This document shows positions 38,355-49,815 of a DNA stretch of 64,000 nucleotides, piece by piece. The notes beneath the pieces are model-generated. The model was not told the origin of the DNA, searched no databases, and was given only the letters and a program-made list of their open reading frames with translations. The translations under genes and the position numbers were made by a program. The stretch is taken from NCBI GenBank assembly GCA_013407085.1, contig JACCGJ010008214.1:1-64000 (forward strand), read 5' to 3'. This DNA comes from Atriophallophorus winterbourni (Eukaryota; Platyhelminthes; Trematoda; Plagiorchiida; Microphallidae). The first letter of the stretch is position 1; the number at the start of each line of letters is the position of its first letter.

Positions 38355-38906
38355 ATGCCACTGAATGCTTCGAAATGCAGCCTATTGTCACTCAACAGCA
38401 AGTTGAGAAAAGAATGTTATCTAGGTCATAATATTTTCAAACACGGCTCCTCCGAAAAAGATTTAGGCGTGATTATCCAGTTTGACTTAGGAAACTCAAT
38501 GCAATGTCGTGTCGTTGACAGCAAAGCAGGAAGTAACTTTGGTCTCCTTGGAAGTGTCCTAGGTTCGTTTGACCCCAACATTGTCTGTAAATTGATTTCA
38601 ATCTATATCCGTCCTCAAATCGGATATGCTATACCGGCATGGGATCCTTGGTGGAAAAAAGATACCCAGCTATTGGAAACTCCACAGCGCAGAACGGCAA
38701 AACTCGTCCTGGGACTTTCTAATTATCCCTACGAACTGAAATTTAAAATATTGAATTTGCTTTCGGTTCAATACAGACGGAAACTAGGAGCACTAATATT
38801 CATTTGGACAGTGCTTAATCAAACAAATCATCCTTGCAGTCGTTTGTTTTATCTTTCCCTTAACACACATCTGCGATCTGCAATCGAAAATTTACCAACA
38901 GCATAG
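38355..38906 (+). pseudogene. CR1 family B RT C-terminal fragment, open for 183 codons
   Basis: The post-RT part with 'SSEKDLGVIIQFDLGNSMQC', 'YIRPQIGYAIPAWDPW', and 'LLSVQYRRKLGALIFIW'. It is nearly identical in its first ~155 residues to the fragment at 42528-41827, so these two copies are close relatives and fairly young. It ends early at a frameshift in the last third. Confidence 0.8.
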
Positions 38907-39479
38907 CAGGTTCAACTGCCGCAAATATGCATTTTCCGTTCCCAATGTGCAATTGTGGAACAGTTCACTTACTCACGTTGTACCATCTGGAACCATTGAG
39001 GTTTTCAAGAAATCACTAAATGTCCACATGAACAAGTAGGTTTTTCACGTTTGACAATAATCTCTAACAATATTTTGATATTTATTTTACCATCGGACCC
39101 GATGTACAATTTTGTAGGTCTTGTAAAGCATAGCTTTTTACCCGCATATCATCTATGAATAAATCTGTGAATGAATAAGGCTGTTTCAAACGAATATTGT
39201 TTTCTTGAGTATGAATACCAACGCGAAGTATTAATATCCACTAGTCCTATTGGTGATGTGCAATAACGGGTCAGGGAACACCGCTCGATAATTGTAATAC
39301 AGTTTTCACTACACTAAATTAGCCGCCCGCTCTATCATTAATCTTTTTACTTTGCTTTCTAATATATCGATATCGAGCCAATAACAATAACTTTTTTACG
39401 CACATGACATGGTACACAAATATATCCGCTCTCAAGATCATGTGTGTTTTATGTGAAGCACTTTAGAGAAAAGATAAAC

Positions 39480-39958
39480 TATTGTTGTTGGTTGATGTCG
39501 GCCATGGATGTATATCGATAAAAACAATCTCTCCCGCAGCGCTCGCAGCGATAGACTGCTCTCAGTCGATCGGCGTCAATTGCACGCCTGTGGTGCGATC
39601 TGCGTTTGCGTTCAGCTGTATTTGCTCCTCCCCAGCTTGCAGACTATGCTTTACACAATGGCTCCGAAGTGAGCGGTCAAGAGAAAATTCTACCAAACTC
39701 GTGGGGTCAATGTCAAGAGCTTTCACTTCTTTTTTGAAACGTCTGTGTACCGCAAGTGGGGTATGTCCAATGGTCGATTTCCTAATTTCAACTCACCATA
39801 AAGCAGATCTTTCGGAATACGACAATTTCTAATCAATAAAGGTGATCAAGCCACCGTAGGTGGTGCTGTCATAGTAAAGTGAACATGCTCTGTAGACCCG
39901 CTTTAGAAAGCACTTTAGCGTTCCCTATTTTGTCCATCCACGATATGTTCAAGGTAAG
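39480..39958 (-). mobile_element. LINE family C 3' fragment
   Basis: The minus strand matches the end of the copy at 29900-30400 (complement of 'gtacaccgcaagt' type blocks and 'ccatccacgatatgttcaag'), ending in an AAC-rich tail at 39480. It has no long open frame and is the most diverged of the four C copies. Confidence 0.7.
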
Positions 39959-39999
39959 GTCGTTGCTTCATAAATCTCTATCTATGAATAAATCTATGA

Positions 40000-40057
40000 A
40001 CTTTCTCGCTTCAGCGAATGAAAGCAAACATCCAGTAACCGGTTGTTGCGTGTAAGA
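40000..40057 (+). repeat. Repeat R, right half of the second interrupted copy
   Basis: Continues from 37982: GCGAATGAAAGC in place of the CTGATGA block, loop AAACA, TCCAGTAACC, then GGTTGTTGCG. It stops at 40057, where the tail of a family A LINE begins. Confidence 0.5.
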
Positions 40058-41550
40058 ACGATAATTCAAAGTAATTCAAAGTAATTCAAAGGTAAAAAAA
40101 GCAAATACTTTACAGTAACCACAGATTAAAATATAGGGAATGCATAAAAGCAACACAAATATATTATCAATATGGAAAGTCAGCACGTGTATTCAGGTGC
40201 GAGGTTGGATTTAGTCAACAAGTACTTGTCAAGTTCACTCTTGAACAAGTTCAGGCTTGATGCGCAATTGATATGTGGGGGTTGAGAGTTCCATATAAAA
40301 CAAACTCGGACAGCAAAGAAAAACCTACGACAATTTGATCTGGAGAGTTAAATAATTAAACTGGTAGCACTGCGATCTGCTACCACGTACTTCTTGTCGA
40401 TGAAACAGGTGTTCAAGTGGGTAATCCACTGTATGCAGAATGTTGAACAGCAGGATCAAGTCATCCCTGAGACGATGGTACAAAAAGTTAAAGAGGTTTA
40501 GAGTGGCAATCCTCTCATCGTATGGCCTGTATTATAGCCCGATCACCAGTTTTGAAGCGCGGTGGTATACGCGTTGCAGCAAGGTCGTGTCTTTCTGTAA
40601 CCATGGGGACCATGCTTGAATAGCGTACTCCATTGTTGGTCTGATCTAGGTGTTAATTATCCGCGGGAGTATCTGCTTTGTGAAACTTCTGAAGATCCTT
40701 CTGAGCAATGCTAAGCTTTTGCTAGACTTTTTGTATACAACAGAACGCTGCCGTGAAGACACCAAATTACTGCAAATCCACACACACATGTCTTTCTCTT
40801 CCGTAACCCATGGAAATTGCTGATATCCCAGAGAGTATGTGAATTCGAATGATTTACCGACGTTTAACATTTTACATTTTTGGATGTTGATTGGTAGACA
40901 GTTTCGCAAGGACCACGTATAAAGTGCTTCGAGATCTCTTTGACAATCTTCTATGGTGCGTACGCTAGTCCAGACTTTGATGTCATCCGGAAATAAAATG
41001 ATTTTGCTGCGTATGATTTCAGGTATATCGTTAGCGTACACCAAGAAGAGTATTGGCCCCAAGACTGAGCCTTGAGATACGAAACTTGTAAATTCTACTG
41101 GGCTGGATAGTGCCCCATCAACTCTAACCCTGATAACTCTACCAGTCAAGTAATCTCGTATCAAGGCCAATAATCTGCTCACACCCCGAGCTGCTCCAAT
41201 TTTCGTAGCAGTATGTTATGGTTAACCCGGGCAAAACCTCTAGACATATTCAAGTAACAAGCATGGATAGGGTATCCATCGTCCACGACTCGAGTCCAAT
41301 TATCAAAAGTTATGAGAAGATTGGTGAGACAGGAGTGTCTTGCCGTAAATTCGTGCTGTGCGGTGGAAAAAAGCTTATTTTGTTCCAAGTGTTTGATAAG
41401 TTTGTTTGCTACAAATCGTTCGAGAACTTTGGAGACCACTACCAACAACGTGACTGGTCTGTAGTTAGACAGACACATCGGATCGGTTCCTTCCTTTGTA
41501 TTTCGGAGTGATGTAAGCATCACAGTTTATCGTAACTTTCGTTAGAATTT
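40058..41550 (-). mobile_element. CR1-like LINE family A, 5'-truncated
   Basis: Minus strand: 41523-41179 has 'LSNYRPVTLLVVVSKVLERF' and 'HSCLTNLLITFDNWTRVVDDG'. 41182-40646 (178 codons) has 'RVRVDGALSSPVEFTSF', 'QGSVLGPILFLVYANDIPE', and 'IILFPDDIKVWTSV', where the catalytic FADD has become FPDD, so the RT is dead even where open. The 3' end is three units of 'TTACTTTGAA' (40062-40090). Confidence 0.8.
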
Positions 41551-41826
41551 TGAGGCATTTTATGCACAAAAATATCGGCAAGTGTCACCCAAAGGCCTAA
41601 CACACGTTAGGCAAATTATCGGCCTTGGTACAGAAGTCATGAATTTTTTCCTGGGCGATTTCGTGTGGCGAGAGTATGAACCTGAAGTAATCTTTGATGA
41701 ATTATCGAAATAAGTTATGATATTTTATTCATAGATTATATGCAGGTAAAAACTATGCTTTACAAGACCCACAAAATGTACATCGGGTCGGATGGTAAAA
41801 AATATCAAAATATTGTTAGATTATTG

Positions 41827-42528
41827 TCAAGCATAAAAAGCATACTTGTCCATGTGGATATCTAGTGACTTCTTGAAAACTTCAACGGTTCCAGGTTGTA
41901 CCACATGAGTACGTAAACTGTTCCACAATTGCACATTGGGAACGGAAAATGCATATTTGCGGCAGTTCAACCTGCTATGCTGTTGGTAAGTTTTCGATTG
42001 GTAACCTCGCAGATGTGTATTAAGGGAAAGATAAAACAAACAACCGCAATTATGATTTGTTTGATGAAGCACTGTCCAAATGAATATTAGTGCTCCTAGT
42101 TTCCGTCTGTATTGAACCGAAAGCAAATTCAATATTTTAAATTTCAGTTCGTAGGGATAATTAGAAAGTCCCAGGACGAGTTTTGCCGTTCTGCGCTGTG
42201 GAGTTTCCAATAGCTGGGTATCTTTTTTCCACCAAGGATCCCATGCCGGTATAGCATATCCGATTTGAGGACGGATATAGATTGAAATCAATTTACAGAC
42301 AATGTTGGGGTCAAACGAACCTAGGACACTTCCAAGGAGACCAAAGTTACTTCCTGCTTTGCTGTCAACGACACGACATTGCATTGAGTTTCCTAAGTCA
42401 AACTGGATAATCACGCCTAAATCTTTTTCGGAGGAGCCGTGTTTAAAAATATTATGACCTAAATAACATTCTTTTCTCAACTTGCTGTTGAGTGACAATA
42501 GGCTGCATTTCGAAGCATTCAGTGGCAT
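41827..42528 (-). pseudogene. CR1 family B RT C-terminal fragment, open to its natural end
   Basis: 233 codons, starting 'MPLNASKCSLLSLNSKLRK' and ending 'FKKSLDIHMDKYAFYA'. It is the only family B copy here that is open to the end of the protein. It lacks the catalytic RT part. Confidence 0.8.
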
Positions 42529-42978
42529 TTCGTTATCTAGGGACCAGGTTTAAACCATATCGAGATCCCGTTGCAGGTTCTGCGTGTCGTCTGTGGAGTT
42601 TATCTTGCGCCAAAGCTTTGCGTCATCAGCGAAAATAAGCACCGGCGACTGCAATACAGTAGGCAAGTCGTTTATATATATAGATATATATATATATCGT
42701 GATTCACACGATCGAAGGCTTTTGAGAAATCGATATAAATTACGTCCACGGAGTTGCCGGCATCCAGTAGCTCAGACCAAGATGTTTTTGCTTATAGCAA
42801 GTTTGTCAGGCAGGATCGTTTTTTCCTGAATCCATGCTGTGCCTCGGAGATTAAATTATTAATCTCAAAGTGATTCCGTAAGATTTTAGCTATTATGGAC
42901 TCCATTACTTTTGATAGCACTGCTAATAAAGCTCTCAGGCGATAGTTTAATGGATCATTTCTTTTGCCACACTCGTAG

Positions 42979-45900
42979 ATTCAATTCAATTCAATTCAAT
43001 TTTAATGGTCTAAAAAGCATATAGCTTTACAAAAACCACAGGAAAATATGGAAATTTACAAATAACATATCTCAGTAAAAACGGGATTTGTTTGCTTACT
43101 GAACAGTTCGGGAATCAGGTAAAAATCCAAATGATAGAAACCGTTTTCACTCAGTGGAATGGCACATGTATTTCCATGGGGTCGAGATGATTTGATGTGT
43201 GAGTTCAAATTTATTAGGTTGTGGAATACATAGTCTCAATGTTCGGATGGGTCGACAGGAAATTGTCTAAGCTGGATTTGAATATATCCAAGTTGGGTGC
43301 ATGTGCAACATTCGAGGGTAGGGAGTTCCAAGTGAAACATACACGTACAGAATAAAAATATCTTCGACAGTTCAGTCGCGAGTCGGGAATTAGTACTGTG
43401 TACTCATGACTCCGGCTGGTTCTTGGTGGTTGTCGTGTGAATAGTGTATTAAGGGGATGGCTGGGGGTATGCAATATGTTAAACATTAGGATCAGATCAC
43501 CTCTAAGACGTCGGTAAGGAGAGTCGAAGAGGTTGAGGTTTGCAATACGATCTTCGTATTGTTTGTGCTTTAAGCCGCACACGAGCTTCGTGGTCCGATG
43601 ATAGATTCGCTGCAAGAGATTGATGTCTTTCTTTAACCAGGGTGACCAAGCCTGAACCGCATACTCCATGGTGGGCCTCAAGTAGGTATTAATTATTCGA
43701 TGAACAGTCGGCTTCGTGAAACTCCCAAACACGCGTTTCAGCAGAAGCAGTACTTTTGACGTCTTTTCGTAGACAGCCTTAACGTTGTGTGACGGTTTCA
43801 ACGTGCTGCTCACCCACACACCCAAGTCCTTCTCCTTGTCAGTTATTTCAAGAGTATGGGAACCAAGGGTGTAAGAGAACTCGAAGGGTTTTCCAACTGT
43901 CAATACCTTGCATTTTCTCACATTGAAAGGAAGTTCATTTCGAACCGACCATTCCTGTAAGACATTGAGGTCCAGCTGAAGCTGTCTGCAATCCTCAGTT
44001 GTGCGTACTTGTGTCCACAACTTGATATCATCCGCAAATAGCAAGATTTTGCACCGAACAAGTTTTGGTAAATCGTTTACATAGAGCAAGAAAAGAATTG
44101 GTCCAAGCACCGATCCCTGCGGCACTCCACTTGTTACTGTAATGGGCCGTGACAAAGCACCATCAACCCTTACTCGAATAACACGGTCACGGAGATAATC
44201 CTCCAACCAGGCTAGTAATGAGCCCTTGATGCCCCATTGCTCTATTTTTTGTAGTAACAAACTGTGGTTAACACGATCGAATGCTTTGGACATATCCAGA
44301 TAACAAGCATGTATGGTGAAACCTTTGTCCACAGCTTGTGTCCAGTCATCGAGGGCAAGGAGAAGGTTTGAAAGGCAAGAGTGTCTTTTTCTGAAGCCAT
44401 GTTGTTCGATTGCGAGCAAGCAATTATCTTCCAGGTGATTTGTGATGCTGTTTGCAACGAGGCGCTCCATCACTTTAGAGATCACCGGGAGTAGTGTTAC
44501 TGGTCGATAATTGGATACTTCAGAACGGTTCCCTCCTTTGTAGATGGGGGTAATGATACCAGTCTTCCATTCACAGGGAAAGAAACCTTGGGTTAAAGAG
44601 AGGTTAAATAAGTAGGTAAGCGGTGTACACAAAGAATAGGCACAGCTTCTGAGGATCAGCGGGGTAATTTCATCAGCTCCAGGAGACTTTTTCGTGTTGA
44701 GCTTTAACAATGTACGGAGGACACTGTCCGAGCTAAAAGTTAGTTGCTGTAAAACGTTTTCTGGCGAGATCACGGAGGTCAAAGGACTGGTTACGGTGTT
44801 CGGTGGACTGAAGACAGTGGAGAAGAATTGGGCTAGAACTTCGGCTGATTGCGATGCTGTCGTTGTTATTCCATCACATGTCTTTAGGGCGGCAACCCCT
44901 GGTTTTACTCTAGACCGGTTATTTATGATCTGATAGAGAATTTTTGGGTTTGATTCCATTTTGTCGAGTAAATGTTTTTGATAATTCAATTTGTCGTCAA
45001 CAACAAGTTTGTTTACCTTATTTCTCAGCAAACGGAATGTTTCCCAACTTTCAGCAGTGCTATCAAGTCGGTGAGCCCGCCATGCAGCATTTCGCATAGT
45101 CAACCATTTTCGTGTTCGGCTTCTCAGTTTAAACGTGTATCCCCTTTTCCGTACCTTCGGAACAAGATGAGAGTGCATTTCAACTGCAATTTTAATTTCG
45201 TTTGCCATCCATTGCCACTGACCTTGTACGCTGTCGGACTTGAGACCAGGGTCTGTGACATTCTTCAGAGTAGTATTAAGTTGTGAAAAGTCAATTTTCC
45301 TAATCAACTTGCTGGTGTCACTTGTTCTGATTGCCTGACAAATATAATCAAACGTGATAACTAAGTGGTCACTGAGTCCCATAGGAGCTTCATAAGCGAG
45401 ACTTTCAATCACGTACTCTTCGTTTGTCAGTATCAAGTCCAAGATAGACGGCGTATCACTACCCCGAAATCGGGTATTGTCAAAAATATGGTTGTAAAGT
45501 GGAATGTCCTCCAGCAACTGTTGAAATAAAGCATTCAAGGAGTTTTCTGGATAGACTGAATTTCCCTTATAGTTCGGCAAATTGAAATCTCCGATCAGAA
45601 GAAGTCTGCCGCCGTATCTTGTAGCCGCTAAGCGTATGTTTGCAACTAATGCTGAATTGTAGGCTTCATCGGCGGAGGGCGAACGGTAAATCACACCCAC
45701 TGTACATTTTTCTTCTGCTGTTACATTCAGGGAACACCACAGTGTGTCTTGTAGTTGTAAGTCTTCATCAGTGATCTCTTGGCATGACAAACTCTGAACG
45801 TGATATAGAGCAACACCGCCTCCTCGAGCCAGGCGATCGCGACGAAGTAGAGACATACCCTCAATGACTACTTCGTTGTCTGTTAAAGTTGGATGGAACC
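42979..45900 (-). mobile_element. CR1-like LINE family A with an intact long ORF, inserted in family B
   Basis: 5'-truncated copy whose reading frame runs from the insertion junction at 45900 to the stop at 43214 with no break, followed by a 3' UTR and a 3' tail of four to five TTGAA units (43003-42979). The host sequence on both sides joins cleanly ('GTCCCAT' + 'CTACGAG'), with at most a 2-bp duplication. Confidence 0.88.
43214..45856 (-). CDS. CR1 family A endonuclease-reverse transcriptase ORF
   Basis: 880 codons from the first ATG; the frame is open 14 codons further up to the junction. Residues 1-185 are the EEP endonuclease minus its N-terminus: 'RLARGGGVALYHVQ', 'TVGVIYRSPSADE', 'LLIGDFNLPNY', 'SILDLILTNEEYV', 'MGLSDHLVITF'. 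The RT spans about 390-680: 'SPGADEITPLILRSC', 'SNYRPVTLLPVISKVME', 'IEQHGFRKRHSCLSNL', 'ACYLDMSKAFDRVNH', 'SGVPQGSVLGPILFLLYVND', and 'ILLFADDIKLWTQ' with the catalytic FADD. The C-terminal part has 'NTYLRPTMEYAVQAWSPW'. Loss of the endonuclease start means it is not autonomous, but the RT looks functional, so the insertion is recent. Confidence 0.9.
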   Translation of the reverse strand: MSLLRRDRLARGGGVALYHVQSLSCQEITDEDLQLQDTLWCSLNVTAEEKCTVGVIYRSPSADEAYNSALVANIRLAATRYGGRLLLIGDFNLPNYKGNSVYPENSLNALFQQLLEDIPLYNHIFDNTRFRGSDTPSILDLILTNEEYVIESLAYEAPMGLSDHLVITFDYICQAIRTSDTSKLIRKIDFSQLNTTLKNVTDPGLKSDSVQGQWQWMANEIKIAVEMHSHLVPKVRKRGYTFKLRSRTRKWLTMRNAAWRAHRLDSTAESWETFRLLRNKVNKLVVDDKLNYQKHLLDKMESNPKILYQIINNRSRVKPGVAALKTCDGITTTASQSAEVLAQFFSTVFSPPNTVTSPLTSVISPENVLQQLTFSSDSVLRTLLKLNTKKSPGADEITPLILRSCAYSLCTPLTYLFNLSLTQGFFPCEWKTGIITPIYKGGNRSEVSNYRPVTLLPVISKVMERLVANSITNHLEDNCLLAIEQHGFRKRHSCLSNLLLALDDWTQAVDKGFTIHACYLDMSKAFDRVNHSLLLQKIEQWGIKGSLLAWLEDYLRDRVIRVRVDGALSRPITVTSGVPQGSVLGPILFLLYVNDLPKLVRCKILLFADDIKLWTQVRTTEDCRQLQLDLNVLQEWSVRNELPFNVRKCKVLTVGKPFEFSYTLGSHTLEITDKEKDLGVWVSSTLKPSHNVKAVYEKTSKVLLLLKRVFGSFTKPTVHRIINTYLRPTMEYAVQAWSPWLKKDINLLQRIYHRTTKLVCGLKHKQYEDRIANLNLFDSPYRRLRGDLILMFNILHTPSHPLNTLFTRQPPRTSRSHEYTVLIPDSRLNCRRYFYSVRVCFTWNSLPSNVAHAPNLDIFKSSLDNFLSTHPNIETMYSTT

Positions 45901-46437
45901 ATGGGACTAATCATAGCAGTTTTCCAAGTTTCTGGTACAGTGATCTGCTCGAACATCGTCGTGAATACGTCAAATGTCGGTATTGCCAAATCGAAAGAGA
46001 GATTGTGCAAAATGTTTGCATTTATATTGCCTATACCGGGTGATCCTGTTCTTTTTATCGTCATTAATTTTGTTTGAACAACGTTGGGAGGAAACTCCCG
46101 TGAAGAATTGGCAGGCTGCAGCTGTCAGAGAATAAAGGCTGTCTGTGTCGACACTTGTGAGATGACTAATGCGAATTGTTGTCGGGAAACGTTAACGCAA
46201 TCTTTAAATGACGTCACTATTCCAGTACCAGAGACCAGTGGCGGTATTCCTATTTCAAACTTTCGGAGGTCGTTGACATGTTTATACAATGCTTTGGGAT
46301 TTTTAATGATGAATATCTACTCTCCTTTTCTGTCCCTGTGGATGGTTGACAAACTTAGTTAAATAACATGATTTTCCAAAACATTATATAAGATCCTGCT
46401 AAATGGTGTATCAAAGGTTGAAGTGCATACTAAATAA

Positions 46438-46707
46438 TCAAGTATTGTGAAAATTGTACAAATTTTGTTCAAAATATACATAGTATACCGCAAGAGCTTT
46501 GGTGAACTTCCTTACAGTGTACTCAGATGTTGTAATTCGAGTTTCCAGTTTGCCTGAAAGTTCAAAGTGTTTCCGATTTGATGTATTTGATGAGTATTTT
46601 ATGTGAAATCTACTTCCGTACACTGCAAGCTGACCAAGAGATTTCGAGATTTTTCGAGTAATTTGTGAGCACTGTGGTGGGAATGCACGCTTAGTTAGAT
46701 TTTGCAT
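46438..46707 (-). other. Unassigned 89-codon open segment
   Basis: Contains 'RFHIKYSSNTSNRKHFELSG' and 'KLETRITTSEYTVRKFTKAL'. The second block has the look of the middle strands of an Hsp20/alpha-crystallin domain (E.R.....Y..R.F...L), and an acceptor-like CTTGCAG lies just before 'VYGSRF'. The resemblance is weak and the usual P-G-V-L block is not seen. It may be a lone exon or chance. Confidence 0.2.
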
Positions 46708-48950
46708 TTAGGTCCATGGATTTAGAGCCATCTACGGACATCACAGAAACCAGACAATAATTTGTCAAATTTAAACAATGTAATATGCGAAAAATGGCAT
46801 TGAGATACTTACTAAAGGATCAGTTAAAATTTAATGGACAGAATGTTTTTCGGTTCAACCGTGGAGTGATATATGTAGATAGATAGGGTCAAGATGTATA
46901 GATTAGTTCGATGCATGGTTTGTGGATCAAGAATACATCAAGATATTTCTTAAAGTTATTCTAAATTAGTTGGTTCACAACATAATCCATTTAAACAAAC
47001 TCACGCGTAAAATATTCACTCAACAGTTAGGTCGTGCGTGAGTTGCAGTCAGAGTAAAAAGAATAGTCGTTGTCGTGCGTCGACTTCGTGCTAATAATGA
47101 TTTTTAGTAGTCAAAATCTAATTCCGATGTAGCAGAAACTTGAATACGTTGAAGCTGGCGATTAGCTTATAGTAAATTTTTCTGCTGAACTCAGCGAATA
47201 GGTTGGTTTTGCCAGGTTTACACCATAGTGGCTTTAATTTCCCAGAGCTTATCCACATCCGAGGTTATATGACGACTGAAAACCTGTCTAATTTGTGTTG
47301 AGGCTCACGCTTTGCGTTCACCAAGATCAGCATCTTTAGAGGCACTGCACCATCCGAAATTTTTCATGACACAATTGGATTTGAGCTCAGTGTGCTTGGT
47401 CAAGTAATATCAAATCCAAATTTTGATTTTACCCGATCTATTTTTATGCCTAAGAACGTTAGCAAGGCTCTTGTTTTAGACATTAACAAATAGAGACCAT
47501 AGATTTAGTTGATTGTACTCGTTTCACTCCAGCATTCTCGAGCTGATATCATTTGCGTAAACCATAGAAATGCCTGAAAATTACGGTTCGAGCAAACAAA
47601 AGCAACTCATTCTAATAAATAGCTTATTAGGATTATGTCAGTATTTTTTCTGACAAATTTGTTCATGTTGAGAGCGAATTTACCTGCCGAGAATTTTTGG
47701 AGTGACGGTGGTTAAACCAAGACCACTTTTGTTTAGGTTGATAGCTTTACCCCTTGATACAAGTGATTGCGCAAATCACAAAACGGATTAAAATCCTACG
47801 AATACATTTATTTGAAAAGGCTAGTGAGCTTTTGCTTTTCTTAGAAATTGTTATTAATGAACTCCCATTGCTATTTAAATTAAATCGTATTTAAGTGCTA
47901 GTTCTACTCGTGAACCCGAGATTTTATAGTCCATGATGCAAAACCAGGTTTGAAGATTTTTGCATTAGTTCAGCACCGATTTTTTAAGAAATTCCGAATA
48001 TTCATTCATGTCTTTTGAGGCCAACGCGTTGGATTGCTCACGTTCATTTTATTTTCCACACATTTTGTAATTCACATGCTGTTGTAAATTAATCTTATCC
48101 ATTCTAACATTTTTATTTTAAATCAAGTTTTTATAATCTTTTGAAATTTTATGAAGCTATTCAGCGACTTTTTGCGGGTAACATTTGTGTCATTCACAAA
48201 CCGCAATTATCAATCAGTGGACCGTGATTGAAGCATCCATTTGTCATGTTCACTTGTCGCAAGACAACAGCAAACTGGTCGTAAATGTTGAACCAGGGAG
48301 CTTGTTAGTGATTTTAAGCTGACACTGTTTTCTTGGGCGAGGATCTACAACCTGGAAAAGGGAGATTAGAATTGAGGGTGGTGTGCGTGATTGTCCGTGT
48401 TTGGTTACCCCCTTTCGATTTCAATGCGGCGCGCAAACAAGCTGCGCTTATAGGTGTCTAGACATTTACAATTACTGATCGTAAAACATGCGTATTTGAT
48501 ATGTGCTTAAGGGGTGACTTCTGATCCTCGTTTTCCTTTATTACATTCCCGATCGGAAGTTATTTTGAAAGTTCGGTTTAAGTTTTTGTGATAGTTCATC
48601 AGCTTTACGCATTAGTTGCAGCAAAATTATTCTAAGAACAATGCCAAAACATTGCACCACACAAACAATTTACGCGTCGGTCAGAATGGGTGAATATTTT
48701 TCACGAAATCAATAAAAAAATCAATAAAAAACCACTAACCGACCTTGCATATACATAAATTCGGCGACAATGAAAACGCGTCAAGTATTTGACAGTTCCA
48801 AAATTGGGTTAAGTTCACGCGTGATATTGATACAGCAATTTGATGATAATCGGATTGACCTTTGCGCACTTTATTACGTACAAACCAAACGGAACGCGTT
48901 GTAATCCAACGTACATGATCGTACTGGCTTCGGTTGTAGATAAATTGAAA
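46708..48950. other. No gene seen
   Basis: 2.2 kb with no open frame of note and no recognised transposon. AT-rich, intergenic or intronic. Confidence 0.45.
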
Positions 48951-48959
48951 CTCTAGTTG

Positions 48960-49460
48960 AAAAATCTCATTACTGAAGTTATTTCAAAAGCGTGCCTACA
49001 GAGCATGTACACCCTACAAAGATAGCGCCGCCTACGCTGTCTAGATCGTGTGTACAGAATGGAAAATGGTCATATTCCTAAAGATTTGAAATAAGGACAG
49101 AAAGCACTTGCGGCACAAAGACGTTTGTAAAAGTGATATGCAAGCTTCCGGCTTTGAACCTACGAGTTGTGATAAACTTCCTATTGACCACACACTTTAG
49201 AGGCACTGTGTAAAGCGTCATGTCCAAGTTGATGAAAAGAAGGAATAAGATCTTGGCTGCTCAACACAGATCATACCGTCGGCGTGCAACTGACACCGAT
49301 CAACAGAGTATTGCGAGTAGTGTGAGCGCTGCGGGACAGATTGTCAATTATGAATCAGAATGTTTGGTCATTTTAAATGCCGCGGAGCATGAAACCATCA
49401 TACGCTTGTGATGTACATCCATTGTGCATGTCGACCGGAGGAGGCCAAAAATAGTTTAAA
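48960..49460 (+). mobile_element. LINE family C 3' fragment
   Basis: Plus strand matches the end of family C: 'VYRMENGHIPKDL' near 49050, 'aggcactgtgtaaagcgtca' and 'tgatgtacatccattgtgca' near 49410. Stops in all frames. Confidence 0.7.
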
Positions 49461-49815
49461 CCTATGTTGTGAAGATCAATCTTTGAATTTTGTGGCGAAA
49501 TGACAGTATTTTAATAGATGAAGATGGATGAGGGTTATATAATTGCGTTCAAATGGTGAACATCGCTAAGCAGTAATATTTGTATTCGCAGTGGTCTATA
49601 TGTATAGCAACTTTGATAAACATGTTTTATTTATTAGTTTGAAATTGCCAAATTGATTGGCCAGGAACCCATACTTAATTAGTTGCAGAACAGAGCACGT
49701 CAAATAGAACTGTATAATTTTCTAGACAATGTTAATTTCTTTTTTAGTATTCAAGAAGTTTTCAACTTACTCGATTTTATGAACTAATTCTCAACAAATT
49801 CTTATTTGTTTCCAG

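Larger units (their letters stand above)
37983..39999 (+). mobile_element. CR1-like LINE family B, 5'-truncated, with LINE C in its tail
   Basis: Starts inside the RT domain ('DFSKAFDRVNHE' block), includes 'LIFADDAKLWRK' (about 38250) and a 183-codon open part at 38355-38906 ('MPLNASKCSLLSLNSKLR', 'GYAIPAWDPWWKKDTQLLE'). The tail unit 'ctatgaataaatct' appears both at about 39158-39172 and at 39981-39999, with a LINE C fragment between, so C inserted within the tail region. Confidence 0.75.
41705..46345 (-). mobile_element. CR1-like LINE family B, host of the intact family A insertion
   Basis: Two parts separated by the insertion 42979-45900. The upstream part (46345-45901) has 'GSPGIGNINANILHNLSF' and 'TVPETWKTAMISPM'. 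The downstream part (42978-41705) resumes at the next codons and includes the 233-codon open piece 42528-41827. The 3' tail lies at about 41705-41730 ('AATCTATGAATAAAATA'). Within it, about 200 bp of the RT between 42665 and 42710 is replaced by an AT repeat. Confidence 0.8.

Noticed and set aside
44694..45286. Plus-strand open frames of 79 and 104 codons
   Set aside because: They are antisense to the intact CR1 family A ORF and have no motif of their own.
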